This document shows positions 1 through 8,735 of a stretch of DNA of 64,000 nucleotides, piece by piece. The position numbers and the translations under genes were made by a program. Position 1 is the stretch's first letter. Each line of letters opens with the position of its first letter. The DNA comes from a bacterium (GTDB taxonomy: Bacteria; Calditrichota; Calditrichia; RBG-13-44-9; J042). The notes beneath the pieces were generated by a model. That model worked only from the letters and a program-made list of their open reading frames with translations. It ran no database searches and had not been told where the DNA came from. The stretch lies in contig WFTQ01000076.1 of assembly GCA_015485355.1 (NCBI GenBank), forward strand, positions 18,585 to 82,584. The letters run 5' to 3'.

Positions 1-3000
1 GTTTTCCAGCCGGACTCCATTGGCGATCTTTCCACCATGCTATCGCTGCAAACCAACGATCCGAACCATAACACGCTTCAAGTTCCGTTGTCCGGCAACG
101 GCCTGGGAGGAACCCTCTCCCTTTCTCAGGAATCCATTGACTTCGGTTCGGTTTACGTTCAACAAACCAAAGAGATGGCATTGACCCTGACCAATCAGGG
201 AAATGACGTTCTTACCATCAGCGATTTGGACATTTTTGGAAAGAATAGGACTTCATTTCAGGTCGTTAATACCACGCTTCCCTTTGATATCGATGTGGGT
301 GACCAGAAAAACATCACCCTTCGCTTTACCCCCGATAGTATGGGAACGTTTAATGCCGATCTGGTTATTCTTTCCAACGACGTGTACCAGGCAAGACAGA
401 CGGTGGCCCTAAATGGTGTTGGAGTTGCCGGCGATATCGATCTGGTCGATGTGCAATCCCTGGATTTTGGCAGTGTTTATTTAGGATATTCCTCGGAAAC
501 CACGTTGACCATAAGGAACGCGGGAAATGCCAATCTGGTGATTCATAGGATGGATATCAGCGATACGGTTTTCCAATTGGTAAATGATCCTCTGCCGCTG
601 ACGATCGCTCCCGGCCAGAGTCAAAACGTCGCCTTATCCTTTTCCCCTCAGGAATTGAGGAGTTACCAGGCAACGCTGTCTATCTACTCCAATGATCCCG
701 ACACGGAGGAAAACCCCGTTACCATCGTCCTCACGGGAAAAGGGAGTCATCGCTCTCCCGCAGAGTTGGTATTATCTCAGAATGAACAAAATTTTGGTGA
801 AGTGAATGTGGGATTTACCTCCGATCCTTGGGTGTTAACCTTAACCAACAGCAGCAATACCTACGATCTCAAAATCGATTCGATTCACATCAACGAAGCG
901 GCCTTTTTCTTGGAAGAAACGCCAACTTTTCCCTATACATTGGACCCTGGAGCATCCCTGGCTTTACCGGTGTATTTTCGCCCGGATACCACCCGAAACT
1001 ACTACGGGATAATGACCATTTCCGGTAATGCCAGCAACAGTCCCCTCCAGGTCAACCTGAGCGGTAAAGGGGTGCTGCAGATTGGAAGCATTCGTGTTTC
1101 TCCAACGGAATTAGATTTCGGGCAGACGCCCATTGCCGATCGGGGCGACACGCTTTCGGTGTTGATATCGAACACCCATTCACAATATCCGGTGAAAATT
1201 AAACAGTTTACTGTCAGCGGAAACCGCTTTTATTGGGCCGACCCCGATACTTCGATTTTCCCCTTCTACCTGGCAGCTCAAAACTCTTATTTCATTCCCA
1301 TCGTGTTCATGCCCGACCAGGAAGGAACGTTTCAGGGAGAGTTACGCATTTACACGAACGATCCCAACAATTCCCTGGTAAGCGTTTCCCTGACGGGTGA
1401 AGGGATTTATTCCAAAGGAACAATTGCCGTATCGACAGAAACGTTGCAATTCGGCGAGGTGCTGGTCGATTCCGTTTCGGCTCCCCTGGAATTTACCATA
1501 TCCAATGTTCACGATGTCAGCCCATTCACCATCGACAGCATTCGGATCGACAGAGCGGAATTTTCTTATCAAGTGTCGGGCAATTTCCCCATGGAACTGG
1601 TTCCCCAACAACAGCTTCCGATCCAGGTGTATTTTCATCCCACCGAAGCGAAAACCTACCAGGGGGTGTTGACGATTTACTCTGACGCCAACAATTTTCC
1701 GGCATTGAATATTTCGTTAAACGGAACGGGTAAAAATCCGGAGCCGCCCCGCGTCCATTTTGATCCCACCACGGTCAGCGGGACCTCCGGAAGTCAGCTG
1801 CAAATCGGCATTTCGCTCAGTTCAGATCTTCCCATCCAATACGCCCGGATTTTTTATCACGCGGGAGGGAAAACGCAATTCGATTCAACCGACCTTCAGA
1901 AAGATAACAGTGGAAAATATACCGCCACCCTGCCCTCTCAACTTCTTTCCGAAAGAGGGTTGGTTTATTACTTTAAAATTTCCGATGGGCAATACATAAT
2001 TCGTTTCCCTCAGGAGGGGATTCTTAATCTTCCTGTCAAATTGCAAAACCTGGATCGGACTATTGTGGGGAATGGTGCCTACCAAATGATTTCGGTTCCT
2101 CTGCAACTGGATGATCCTTCTCCCCTGGCGGTTTTGGGAGACAATTTAGGGGAATATAACGAATACCAATGGCGCTTATTCCGCTGGGTAAATGGTCAAT
2201 ATATCGAATTGAGCGATCAGAAAAAGACGATCGGCGTTTTTGAGCCCGGTGCGGCTTTCTGGCTGGCGACACGATCCGGCAATTCTTTTAATACCGGTTC
2301 CGGGGTATCCACTCCCGTGGCCGATTCGTTTGTGGTTGCGCTTCAGGAAGGCTGGAACCAGATTGGCAACCCCTTTGCTTTTCCGGTGGACTGGAGCTCG
2401 GTGAAAAAGATTGGAAATATCAGCTCCGACTTATGGGGGTATAATCCCCAGGCGGGAGGGTACGAAGCGGCCACCGTGCTTAAACCCTGGGAAGGGTATT
2501 TTGTACACGCTCTGGAAAACAACACCCGACTGGTATTTTATCCTCAAGAAACCGGCTTGACGAAACGCAATCTCTTGCCCTCCCTGGAAAACGGTTGGGC
2601 CATGCGGATCGAAGCCATCGGTCAACAGGGGGTGGATCGGGATAATTTTATCGGCATGGTGACCAGCGCCGCGGAAGAGTACGATCCCTTAGACTGGTTA
2701 GAACCACCGGCGATCGGAGATCACGTGGCGTTATTCTTTTCCCGACCCGAATGGGATATTCCCGGTACCTACAGTGCCGATTGGCGTCCTGTTCGGCAGG
2801 ACGGCGATGTCTGGTCGTTTACCCTCAGCGCCACCCACTCGACCCAGCCAATCCAGTTGCAATTCACCCCCCTGGGCGACTTGCCCGGCAATTTTGAAAT
2901 CTGGTTGTGGGACAGCGCATTAAACATTCCCGTTAACCTGCAAGAACAATCCTCGTACAAGGTACAGTTGCGGGAAAAAGAAGGCTCTCGGGATTTTCAA

Positions 3001-3342
3001 CTCATTGTGGGAACATCCCCATTTATCCAAAAGATTTTTGGCGAAATGGAGATCATCCCCAAACAACTCACCCTCTATCCCAATTTCCCAAATCCCTTCA
3101 ATCCGGAGACGGTGATCAAATTCAGTATACCAACCGAAATGCCGGTGTATTTGGCGGTTTATAATGTTCTGGGCCAACAAATCCGCGCGTTATATACCGG
3201 CCAACGCCTGAAGCGGGGATATCACACCATTATCTGGAAAGGAGAAAATGACGGCGGCGTTCCCCAGGCAAGTGGGATTTATTTTCTGGTTTTACGAGCA
3301 GGTCGAGAGGTAAAGACCCGGAAAATGATGCTTATTCGTTAG
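1..3342 (+). CDS. Secreted ASH/choice-of-anchor-D repeat protein with T9SS sorting domain (5' truncated)
   Basis: The reading frame is already open at base 1, so the N-terminus lies outside the window; about 1113 residues are visible. At least five tandem beta-sandwich repeats of about 110 residues follow one another, each opening with a variant of 'LDFGSVYVG' and ending near 'VSLTGEG'; this is the ASH/choice-of-anchor D type. A single Ig-like module follows (about residues 580-670), then a region with 'GWNQIGNPFAFPVDW', and a C-terminal FlgD-like sandwich beginning 'YPNFPNPFNPETVIKFS' and ending 'MMLIR'. That tail is the type A sorting signal used by the type IX secretion system in FCB bacteria, so the protein is probably exported through the outer membrane and anchored or released there. 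The repeats suggest an elongated adhesin or scaffold; no catalytic domain is visible. A strong terminator follows the stop. Confidence 0.88.
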   Translation, partial: VFQPDSIGDLSTMLSLQTNDPNHNTLQVPLSGNGLGGTLSLSQESIDFGSVYVQQTKEMALTLTNQGNDVLTISDLDIFGKNRTSFQVVNTTLPFDIDVGDQKNITLRFTPDSMGTFNADLVILSNDVYQARQTVALNGVGVAGDIDLVDVQSLDFGSVYLGYSSETTLTIRNAGNANLVIHRMDISDTVFQLVNDPLPLTIAPGQSQNVALSFSPQELRSYQATLSIYSNDPDTEENPVTIVLTGKGSHRSPAELVLSQNEQNFGEVNVGFTSDPWVLTLTNSSNTYDLKIDSIHINEAAFFLEETPTFPYTLDPGASLALPVYFRPDTTRNYYGIMTISGNASNSPLQVNLSGKGVLQIGSIRVSPTELDFGQTPIADRGDTLSVLISNTHSQYPVKIKQFTVSGNRFYWADPDTSIFPFYLAAQNSYFIPIVFMPDQEGTFQGELRIYTNDPNNSLVSVSLTGEGIYSKGTIAVSTETLQFGEVLVDSVSAPLEFTISNVHDVSPFTIDSIRIDRAEFSYQVSGNFPMELVPQQQLPIQVYFHPTEAKTYQGVLTIYSDANNFPALNISLNGTGKNPEPPRVHFDPTTVSGTSGSQLQIGISLSSDLPIQYARIFYHAGGKTQFDSTDLQKDNSGKYTATLPSQLLSERGLVYYFKISDGQYIIRFPQEGILNLPVKLQNLDRTIVGNGAYQMISVPLQLDDPSPLAVLGDNLGEYNEYQWRLFRWVNGQYIELSDQKKTIGVFEPGAAFWLATRSGNSFNTGSGVSTPVADSFVVALQEGWNQIGNPFAFPVDWSSVKKIGNISSDLWGYNPQAGGYEAATVLKPWEGYFVHALENNTRLVFYPQETGLTKRNLLPSLENGWAMRIEAIGQQGVDRDNFIGMVTSAAEEYDPLDWLEPPAIGDHVALFFSRPEWDIPGTYSADWRPVRQDGDVWSFTLSATHSTQPIQLQFTPLGDLPGNFEIWLWDSALNIPVNLQEQSSYKVQLREKEGSRDFQLIVGTSPFIQKIFGEMEIIPKQLTLYPNFPNPFNPETVIKFSIPTEMPVYLAVYNVLGQQIRALYTGQRLKRGYHTIIWKGENDGGVPQASGIYFLVLRAGREVKTRKMMLIR

Positions 3343-3375
3343 GGGCAACGGAAAGAGGAGAGGCGGATGAGTGAT

Positions 3376-3409
3376 GCCCGGCGCCGAACCGGCCGCCGGG
3401 CTTTTTTTT
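3376..3409 (+). terminator. Intrinsic terminator after the repeat protein
   Basis: Perfect 8-bp GC stem GCCCGGCG (3376-3383) pairing with CGCCGGGC (3394-3401), 10-nt loop, then eight T residues (3402-3409). It lies 34 bases after the stop at 3342. Confidence 0.88.
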
Positions 3410-3439
3410 ATCCGGTGCGCCCGGCGGGATAAGCCCCCC

Positions 3440-3527
3440 TGGCATTCTGAGTCCCGCCGCAGGCGGGGCGAAGCACCTCCCTCGCCGTGCTGGAGAGGCT
3501 TCGTCGCCGGCGCTCCTCAGCATGACA
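3440..3527. repeat. MITE-like intergenic palindromic repeat
   Basis: An imperfect inverted repeat of about 88 bp. The left arm begins TGGCATTCTGAG and contains GCGAAGC; the right arm, read on the other strand, begins TGTCATGCTGAG and contains GACGAAGC. Such 'CATTCTGAG...GCGAAGC' palindromes are scattered between genes in several FCB and other environmental genomes, where they behave like short non-coding repeats. No transposase is nearby. Short open frames across 3332-3761 are explained by this GC-rich repeat and are not called. The rest of 3410-3669 shows nothing else. Confidence 0.6.
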
Positions 3528-3669
3528 CATTGCCGCCTCCTCTGTCGGTTGGCGCACCGCCGGATACGGTACCGTATGTCCCACGGCGTGAGAAGTCCAA
3601 GGGCGCAAATCCTCCGCCGATTCGATGGAGAAAGCTCGAGCCATCGAACACGGGCCGCCCGGTCAACCG

Positions 3670-4320
3670 TTAGTCGGCACGACTGTCGCCGGTGGGGGGC
3701 TCTTCCAACAGCTTTCGCAAAAAAGTGCGCCGATGAATGGGGCAAGGCCCATATTTTATAATCATTTCTCGATGTTGGGCGGTGCCATATCCTTTATGTC
3801 GGTGGAATCCGTATTGCGGATATTTTTCATGACATTCCATCATCAGACGATCTCGAGTGACCTTGGCCAGGATCGAGGCGGCGGCAATGGTAAAACTTCT
3901 TGTATCCCCGGAGACCAGGGCCTCTTGCGGGAAGATGTTTTCCGGCAGTTCCTCCCCATCGATCAGCAGATACTGAGGACGTATCCGTAATCGCCCAACG
4001 GCCATTCGCATGGCTTTAAAGGTAGCCTGTCGGATATTGATACGATCGATTTCTCGAGCGTCGACGATGCCAATCCCGAAACTGAGCGCCGTTTGAACAA
4101 TCTGATGGTACAACCGTTCCCTCTGATCGGGGGATAATTGTTTAGAATCTTTAACGCCCTCGATGTGAGTATACGGTTCAAAAATGACCGCAGCAGCCAC
4201 CACCGGTCCGGCCAGCGGCCCTCGACCCGCTTCATCGATCCCCGCAATGTAGCGGATGTCCTGTTGCCAGATCAGGTGCTCAAATTCCAGCTCCGGGGGC
4301 AAGTTCGTTAAAAGATTCAT
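3670..4320 (-). CDS. rnhB: Ribonuclease HII
   Basis: Cytoplasmic endonuclease that cuts the RNA strand of RNA-DNA hybrids and removes misincorporated ribonucleotides. The 216-residue protein is of normal length. The signature 'YIAGIDEAGRGPLAGPVVAA' (about residues 25-44) carries the first catalytic Asp and Glu; further acidic residues follow in 'LIDGEELPEN' (about 117-126), and 'SILAKVTRDRLM' is the usual conserved block after them. The ATG at 4320 starts 18 bases after the stop of the upstream DUF5916 gene, so the two may be co-transcribed although their functions are unrelated. Confidence 0.95.
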   Translation of the reverse strand: MNLLTNLPPELEFEHLIWQQDIRYIAGIDEAGRGPLAGPVVAAAVIFEPYTHIEGVKDSKQLSPDQRERLYHQIVQTALSFGIGIVDAREIDRINIRQATFKAMRMAVGRLRIRPQYLLIDGEELPENIFPQEALVSGDTRSFTIAAASILAKVTRDRLMMECHEKYPQYGFHRHKGYGTAQHREMIIKYGPCPIHRRTFLRKLLEEPPTGDSRAD

Positions 4321-4338
4321 CGTCTTCCATCCCGGCCG

Positions 4339-6636
4339 TTACCAGCTGAAAAGATAAGATAATTTGAAAAACAATATGCGATTCCGGGAGCCAAGCTGCG
4401 CTCTCCGAAAGTTGTTCCATTCTTCCGTATATACCAGGTACGCTGCGCTGAGCGGGGTAAACCGCCAACCCAGCAGAATATTGGCACTGATCCGATCAAA
4501 AACGGTATATCTTAAGTAATAATCGCCCGAAGCGTCCTGCACATATTCATAAAATTCCGCTCCGTTGGTATATTGAGCAAAGATGCGGGCGAAAACATCC
4601 CGAGTAAAAAGATAGCGTCCCCGGAAGATCCAGACCTGGGCATCGTTTTGTCCAATCGCCTCCATGGGCATGTAACGAAATCGGTCATCGAGGAACATCC
4701 GCCTTTCAAAACTCAATTCAAAGAAGGTATTGGACAGGGGTTTAACCATGACCGAAGCCAACAGGCCTCGGTCATAACCGGTGGAATATGTTTGGAAATA
4801 ATACTGACGATTTTGGCTCAGGGTCAACCGAAGGGAAACCGGCTTACCGATATCGGTTTGCAGGGACAATCTCACATCGGTACCCCGATACACGATATCT
4901 TTAAAAGGTTGAGCCCGATAATCCGTTTCCACATCCTGATAATTGGCAACAGCAAATTCGATCCGGCTTTGATCCGGAAATTCCAACCAGAAGCGATTAT
5001 TCACCCCTACACTGGGATTTTGCTCCAAGGTTTCGCGAATGTACCCTAACCCTGCGCTGAGTCCCCAACTCCGTAAAAACCGTCGATTGACAATCGGGTG
5101 CGTCTCTGCATACAGCGTCCATTGTTGATGGCCCTTATCGGGAAGTTTCCAGAAAAATCCCGTTCCGTTGACTTCGAAGTCTGCATCATAAAAATAGCCG
5201 TCCAGATAAAAGAGGAAGGTTTGATCGTAATGGCCCAGAGTAAACCGGGCGGCGTTGCCGTCCCCGCCCGGACCGTAAGTGGCCGACCGCACCATCTGAC
5301 CGGTAAAAAATTGGTGAGCCCCAATGAAGAGATTCCAGTCTACGGAAGCGGATCGGTTAAAAGAATAATTTCGTCCCCCCAAATTTTCTTCCACCCCGGT
5401 GAACATAAAACCCACGTTGGAACTGCGAAAAATGTCCCGCTGGATACGCAAAACGGTAAATATTTCTTCCGGAGGTCCCTGATTGGGATCCCCCAAACCC
5501 CTGTTCCGCCAGTCTCCTGTGACTACGCCGATAAGACCAAAGGAATAGGGCCCGCTCTTTCCGGTCAATTTTACCCCTCCCTTGATATCCGATCCGGCCC
5601 CGATCCGGCGAGAATAAAATGTTTGAATCGGAAGCTGGAATAGATTGGTGTTTTCCAGGAAAAAGGGGCGCTTTTCCTGCAGGAACAGCTCGTAGCGTTT
5701 ATCCAGATTGATTTGCTCTTCATCAATTTCGACCTGTCCAAAATCGGGATTGAGAGTCACATTGAGGGTAACATCGGAAGTAATACCATACCGTAAATCC
5801 AAACCTCCCTTATAGAGCCATCGATTGACGCCCGAGCGGGTTTGCATTTGTAAGGTTCCGAAAGGCAGAAAATCCAGATGATTTCCCGAACTCACCTGGC
5901 GATCGATGCCGATCAGAACGCCCCCCTTGTCCAGACGAAACATTTGATAATTCTGGTCCACCAGGCTCCAGTAGGAGATTTCCCGGTTAACTTTGCGAAT
6001 CCGCCAGACGTTGAATCCCCATACCTGATATTTTCGTGAGTTATCGAAGCGTAACGATTTAAATGGAATGGCAAATTCGGCCACCCATCCGTATTTGTTT
6101 CTTCGGGCGGCGACGTGAAACACACAATCCCAGGACATATCGACTTTGTTGCCGTTTTCACTGATCAGCCCATCCTGTTCCACTCCCAGCGGATTGGTGG
6201 AAAAGTAATAGGCCCTCTGGCTGTCATTGAAAGTGTCCAGGTAAAAATTGATGCTATCATCGGGATAGAACATATAATCCCGTTCCACCAGGCGGGCGGG
6301 AATGGCCTCGGGTTCCGGATCAATCATGATAAACAGCAGGTAAAGGTAATCATCGTCATACATGATGTAGAATTTGGTGTCGACAAACGCTTTCTCCCCT
6401 TGATGAGGAAACCGCTGCACAAAATCCTGTTGGGCCGGTGCTTTTAACCACAGGGGGTCCACGTAGCCATCGATCTGGGGTGGTGGGTTGGTTCGAACGG
6501 CCACCGCATAGCGACGCCCTTTAAAGAAATTCTTTTCTTCGGCCGCGACAGAGGCCCCTACGTACAGCCAGAAAAAGGCCACCAGAAGTGCGTAATATCC
6601 CCCTTTCAATAACCGCTTCCTCTCCACAAGATCCAT
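4339..6636 (-). CDS. CBM9-like / DUF5916 outer-membrane protein
   Basis: About 765 residues. After a signal peptide (hydrophobic YYALLVAFFWLYVGASVAA) comes a carbohydrate-binding family 9-like sandwich (about residues 40-230; 'PPQIDGYVDPLWLKA', 'YDDDYLYLLFIM'), then a region with many alternating aromatic and polar strands typical of DUF5916, ending in the aromatic 'FFKLSYLFSW', as expected for a beta-barrel inserted by the BAM complex. Proteins of this architecture are common in Bacteroidota, Gemmatimonadota and Calditrichota; their substrate is unknown, with carbohydrate or peptide handling suggested by the CBM9-like domain. The ATG at 6636 is preferred because GAGG precedes it; a TTG nine bases upstream is also possible. 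rnhB follows 18 bases downstream. Confidence 0.85.
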   Translation of the reverse strand: MDLVERKRLLKGGYYALLVAFFWLYVGASVAAEEKNFFKGRRYAVAVRTNPPPQIDGYVDPLWLKAPAQQDFVQRFPHQGEKAFVDTKFYIMYDDDYLYLLFIMIDPEPEAIPARLVERDYMFYPDDSINFYLDTFNDSQRAYYFSTNPLGVEQDGLISENGNKVDMSWDCVFHVAARRNKYGWVAEFAIPFKSLRFDNSRKYQVWGFNVWRIRKVNREISYWSLVDQNYQMFRLDKGGVLIGIDRQVSSGNHLDFLPFGTLQMQTRSGVNRWLYKGGLDLRYGITSDVTLNVTLNPDFGQVEIDEEQINLDKRYELFLQEKRPFFLENTNLFQLPIQTFYSRRIGAGSDIKGGVKLTGKSGPYSFGLIGVVTGDWRNRGLGDPNQGPPEEIFTVLRIQRDIFRSSNVGFMFTGVEENLGGRNYSFNRSASVDWNLFIGAHQFFTGQMVRSATYGPGGDGNAARFTLGHYDQTFLFYLDGYFYDADFEVNGTGFFWKLPDKGHQQWTLYAETHPIVNRRFLRSWGLSAGLGYIRETLEQNPSVGVNNRFWLEFPDQSRIEFAVANYQDVETDYRAQPFKDIVYRGTDVRLSLQTDIGKPVSLRLTLSQNRQYYFQTYSTGYDRGLLASVMVKPLSNTFFELSFERRMFLDDRFRYMPMEAIGQNDAQVWIFRGRYLFTRDVFARIFAQYTNGAEFYEYVQDASGDYYLRYTVFDRISANILLGWRFTPLSAAYLVYTEEWNNFRRAQLGSRNRILFFKLSYLFSW

Positions 6637-6701
6637 AGGCCTCAATTGATTTCAACACCGGTATTCTCTTGACGGCAAATGCTAATTATTAATTTCGAAG
6701 G

Positions 6702-6731
6702 AATATAAATTGTGATTTTTGTCAAATTCAA
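6702..6731 (-). promoter_or_regulatory. Candidate sigma-70 promoter for the DUF5916 gene
   Basis: Read on the minus strand: TTGAAT (6731-6726), 18-bp spacer, TATATT (6707-6702), about 66 bases upstream of the ATG at 6636. Matches are 4/6 and 5/6. The surrounding 6646-6780 is markedly AT-rich. The remainder of the intergenic stretch up to 6987 shows no gene and no clear terminator for the zinc-ribbon gene. Confidence 0.4.
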
Positions 6732-6987
6732 GTCAAAACTCATTTTCTAAAATTCAATTTTTTTGAAAATATCAATATTTTCTACACCTATCCGGACTCC
6801 AGGCGTGGCCTGCCGAAGGCATTTTGCACCATGGCTTCATCTGAACAGCGGGTTCCATCCCCCCGGGAAATGCTTCGGAAGAATCCCACTAACCCGGATC
6901 ATCGGTTCATATCAAATAAGCCTTCGATGGGCTGAAAAACCTACGAGGGGGGAGAACCATTCGACACTGGAACAAAACCCTTGCACA

Positions 6988-7302
6988 TCACATCAACAGG
7001 GTATGGAAAATGCGGGGACGGGAGACCAATTTATATTGGATATCCTTAACTTTAATGCGGTGATAACACTCCGGGCAAATGACCTGCACCCGGTTCAATA
7101 ATCGATCCATCCAGATGAACAAGATTCCCAACACAGGAAGTTCATATTTTACCGGAACCTGGAATGCCTTATAGACGTCGTGATGGCACACCGGGCACTG
7201 AGATATGGTGGGAAACTCTTCCTGGCAATGCTCGCAAACGGCCAGGTATTCATTTTCGATGTTCAATCGTTGCCCACATTGGGGACATTGCAAACCATTC
7301 AT
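6988..7302 (-). CDS. Small double zinc-ribbon protein
   Basis: 104 residues with four CxxC pairs: C6-C9 (CPQC), C23-C26 (CEHC), C36-C39 (CPVC) and C76-C79 (CPEC), enough for two zinc ribbons. Between the third and fourth pairs is a hydrophobic stretch (about residues 54-65, 'ELPVLGILFIWM'), too short to be a sure membrane segment. The ATG is supported by GGAGA eight bases upstream and a possible promoter at 7333-7360. It lies divergent from the YchF-type gene. I do not recognise a named family; nucleic-acid or protein binding is a guess from the zinc ribbons. Confidence 0.75.
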   Translation of the reverse strand: MNGLQCPQCGQRLNIENEYLAVCEHCQEEFPTISQCPVCHHDVYKAFQVPVKYELPVLGILFIWMDRLLNRVQVICPECYHRIKVKDIQYKLVSRPRIFHTLLM

Positions 7303-7332
7303 TTTTAGTCTCTCCGGCGTTGTTTGCTAAGA

Positions 7333-7360
7333 ATTTAACCGCAAAAAAGCATATTATCAA
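7333..7360 (-). promoter_or_regulatory. Candidate promoter for the zinc-ribbon gene
   Basis: Minus-strand TTGATA (7360-7355), 16-bp spacer, TTAAAT (7338-7333), ending about 30 bases before the ATG at 7302. Matches are 5/6 and 4/6. Confidence 0.35.
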
Positions 7361-7382
7361 GGCATTTTCCTCCGATTTCTTC

Positions 7383-7412
7383 ATCGATCGTTCTTTTCCG
7401 GGAACGATCGAT
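7383..7412. repeat. Perfect 11-bp inverted repeat in a divergent promoter region
   Basis: ATCGATCGTTC (7383-7393) and GAACGATCGAT (7402-7412) are exact reverse complements separated by 8 bp. No T-run follows on either strand, so a terminator is unlikely; an operator or an RNA hairpin is possible. The rest of 7413-7639 shows nothing I can name. Confidence 0.5.
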
Positions 7413-7639
7413 GGATGGTTGGGGCGGCTTCGGCCCCCAAGAACCGCCACCCGGTCTCAGCCTGTCAGTTTCTCACGTAAGGCAGGAGATTTCGTTCCGG
7501 CGGCCATGGAGGCCCTAAAAATGGATTCCTCTGTCCGGTCTTCCGTGGAGTTCGGGAAGCGGTTGGATTGATCATCATAATATCTTAAATTTCAATGCGA
7601 TATTGAATAGACATACAGGCACTTGCGAAAGGGCTGCTT

Positions 7640-8728
7640 ATGGAAGTGGGAATCATTGGATTGCCGGTATCCGGGAAGACAACGCTTTTTGATACCTTGA
7701 TCGGTCAGGCGGCCAAGAGTTCTTACCGAATGGGTAAGGTTGAACTCCATCGCGGCATTGTAAAGGTACCCGACAAGCGACTGGATAACCTGGGGGCTGT
7801 TTTTCGGCCGAAACGGGTGGTTCACGCCACTATCGAGTATATTGAAGTGGGCGGTTTCGAAAAGGATGCCGCACGTTCGGGAGGGATCGATCCGAACATT
7901 TTACAGGCACTCAAAAACACCGATGCCTTGTGTCTGGTGGTGCGAGCTTTCGAAAACGAATATCATCCCCACCCGTATGGCGGCATCGACCCGGAGCGCG
8001 ATATCCGCATTCTGGAAACGGAATTTCTTTTATCCGATCTTCAGATTGTGGAAAACCGGATGACCCGTCTGGAAAAGCAGGTGATGAAGGCAAAAGACGA
8101 GAAAGGAATTAAAGAACTGGAGTTGTTGAAGCGATGCCGCGCCTGCCTGGAGCAAGAAACGCCCCTGCGGGAACTCTCTTTCACCCGGGAAGAAGCGCTG
8201 CAGATCCGGGGCTTTCAATTCTTATCGGCAAAACCGTTGCTGCTGGTTTTCAACATCAACGAAGCGGACATTCATCGGGAAAAGGAAATTCTGGAGCAAT
8301 TTCACGCCTACCGCCGCAAGCCCCGGATAAACGTCGTGGGTTTATCGGCCCGCCTGGAAGCCGAAATCGCCCAATTGCCCCCGGAAGATGCCCAATTATT
8401 TTTAAAAGATTTGGGTATCCGGGAGCCGGCGGTCGACAAGATGATCCGGGCATCCTACGAGCTTCTGGGGGTCATTTCCTTTTTTACCGTGAATAAAGAA
8501 GAATGTCGGGCCTGGACGATTCCAAAGGGAACATCCGCCCAGAAGGCGGCCGGCGCCATCCATTCCGATATGGAGCGGGGTTTTATCCGAGCCGAAGTGA
8601 TTCATTACGATGAGTTTATGAAATATCAAAGCATCACCCGTTGCCGGGAAGAGGGCATTCTTCGCCTGGAAGGCAAGGATTATATTGTACAAGACGGGGA
8701 CATTGTAACGATTCGATTCAACGTTTAA
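7640..8728 (+). CDS. ychF: YchF/Obg-type P-loop NTPase, divergent DUF933 form
   Basis: 362 residues, the normal YchF length. Domains: G domain with P-loop 'GLPVSGKTT' (residues 7-15), the adenine-selective 'NINE' (205-208) that replaces NKxD in YchF, and a C-terminal TGS/DUF933 domain ('ISFFTVNKEECRAWTIPKG' to 'GDIVTIRFNV'). YchF proteins are ATPases that associate with ribosomes and respond to oxidative stress. This copy is unusual: the canonical switch II 'DIAGLVKGAS' is here 'EVGGFEKDAA', and the P-loop 'NVGKS' is 'VSGKT'. It may be a paralogue of the standard housekeeping YchF rather than that gene itself. The RBS is weak. It is convergent with porD, whose stop lies 7 bases beyond. Confidence 0.85.
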   Translation: MEVGIIGLPVSGKTTLFDTLIGQAAKSSYRMGKVELHRGIVKVPDKRLDNLGAVFRPKRVVHATIEYIEVGGFEKDAARSGGIDPNILQALKNTDALCLVVRAFENEYHPHPYGGIDPERDIRILETEFLLSDLQIVENRMTRLEKQVMKAKDEKGIKELELLKRCRACLEQETPLRELSFTREEALQIRGFQFLSAKPLLLVFNINEADIHREKEILEQFHAYRRKPRINVVGLSARLEAEIAQLPPEDAQLFLKDLGIREPAVDKMIRASYELLGVISFFTVNKEECRAWTIPKGTSAQKAAGAIHSDMERGFIRAEVIHYDEFMKYQSITRCREEGILRLEGKDYIVQDGDIVTIRFNV

Positions 8729-8735
8729 TGGGCCA

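Noticed and set aside
3332..3761. Several 80-137 codon open frames on both strands
   Set aside because: They run through the terminator and the palindromic repeat; Arg/Pro-rich translations reflect GC-rich non-coding DNA.
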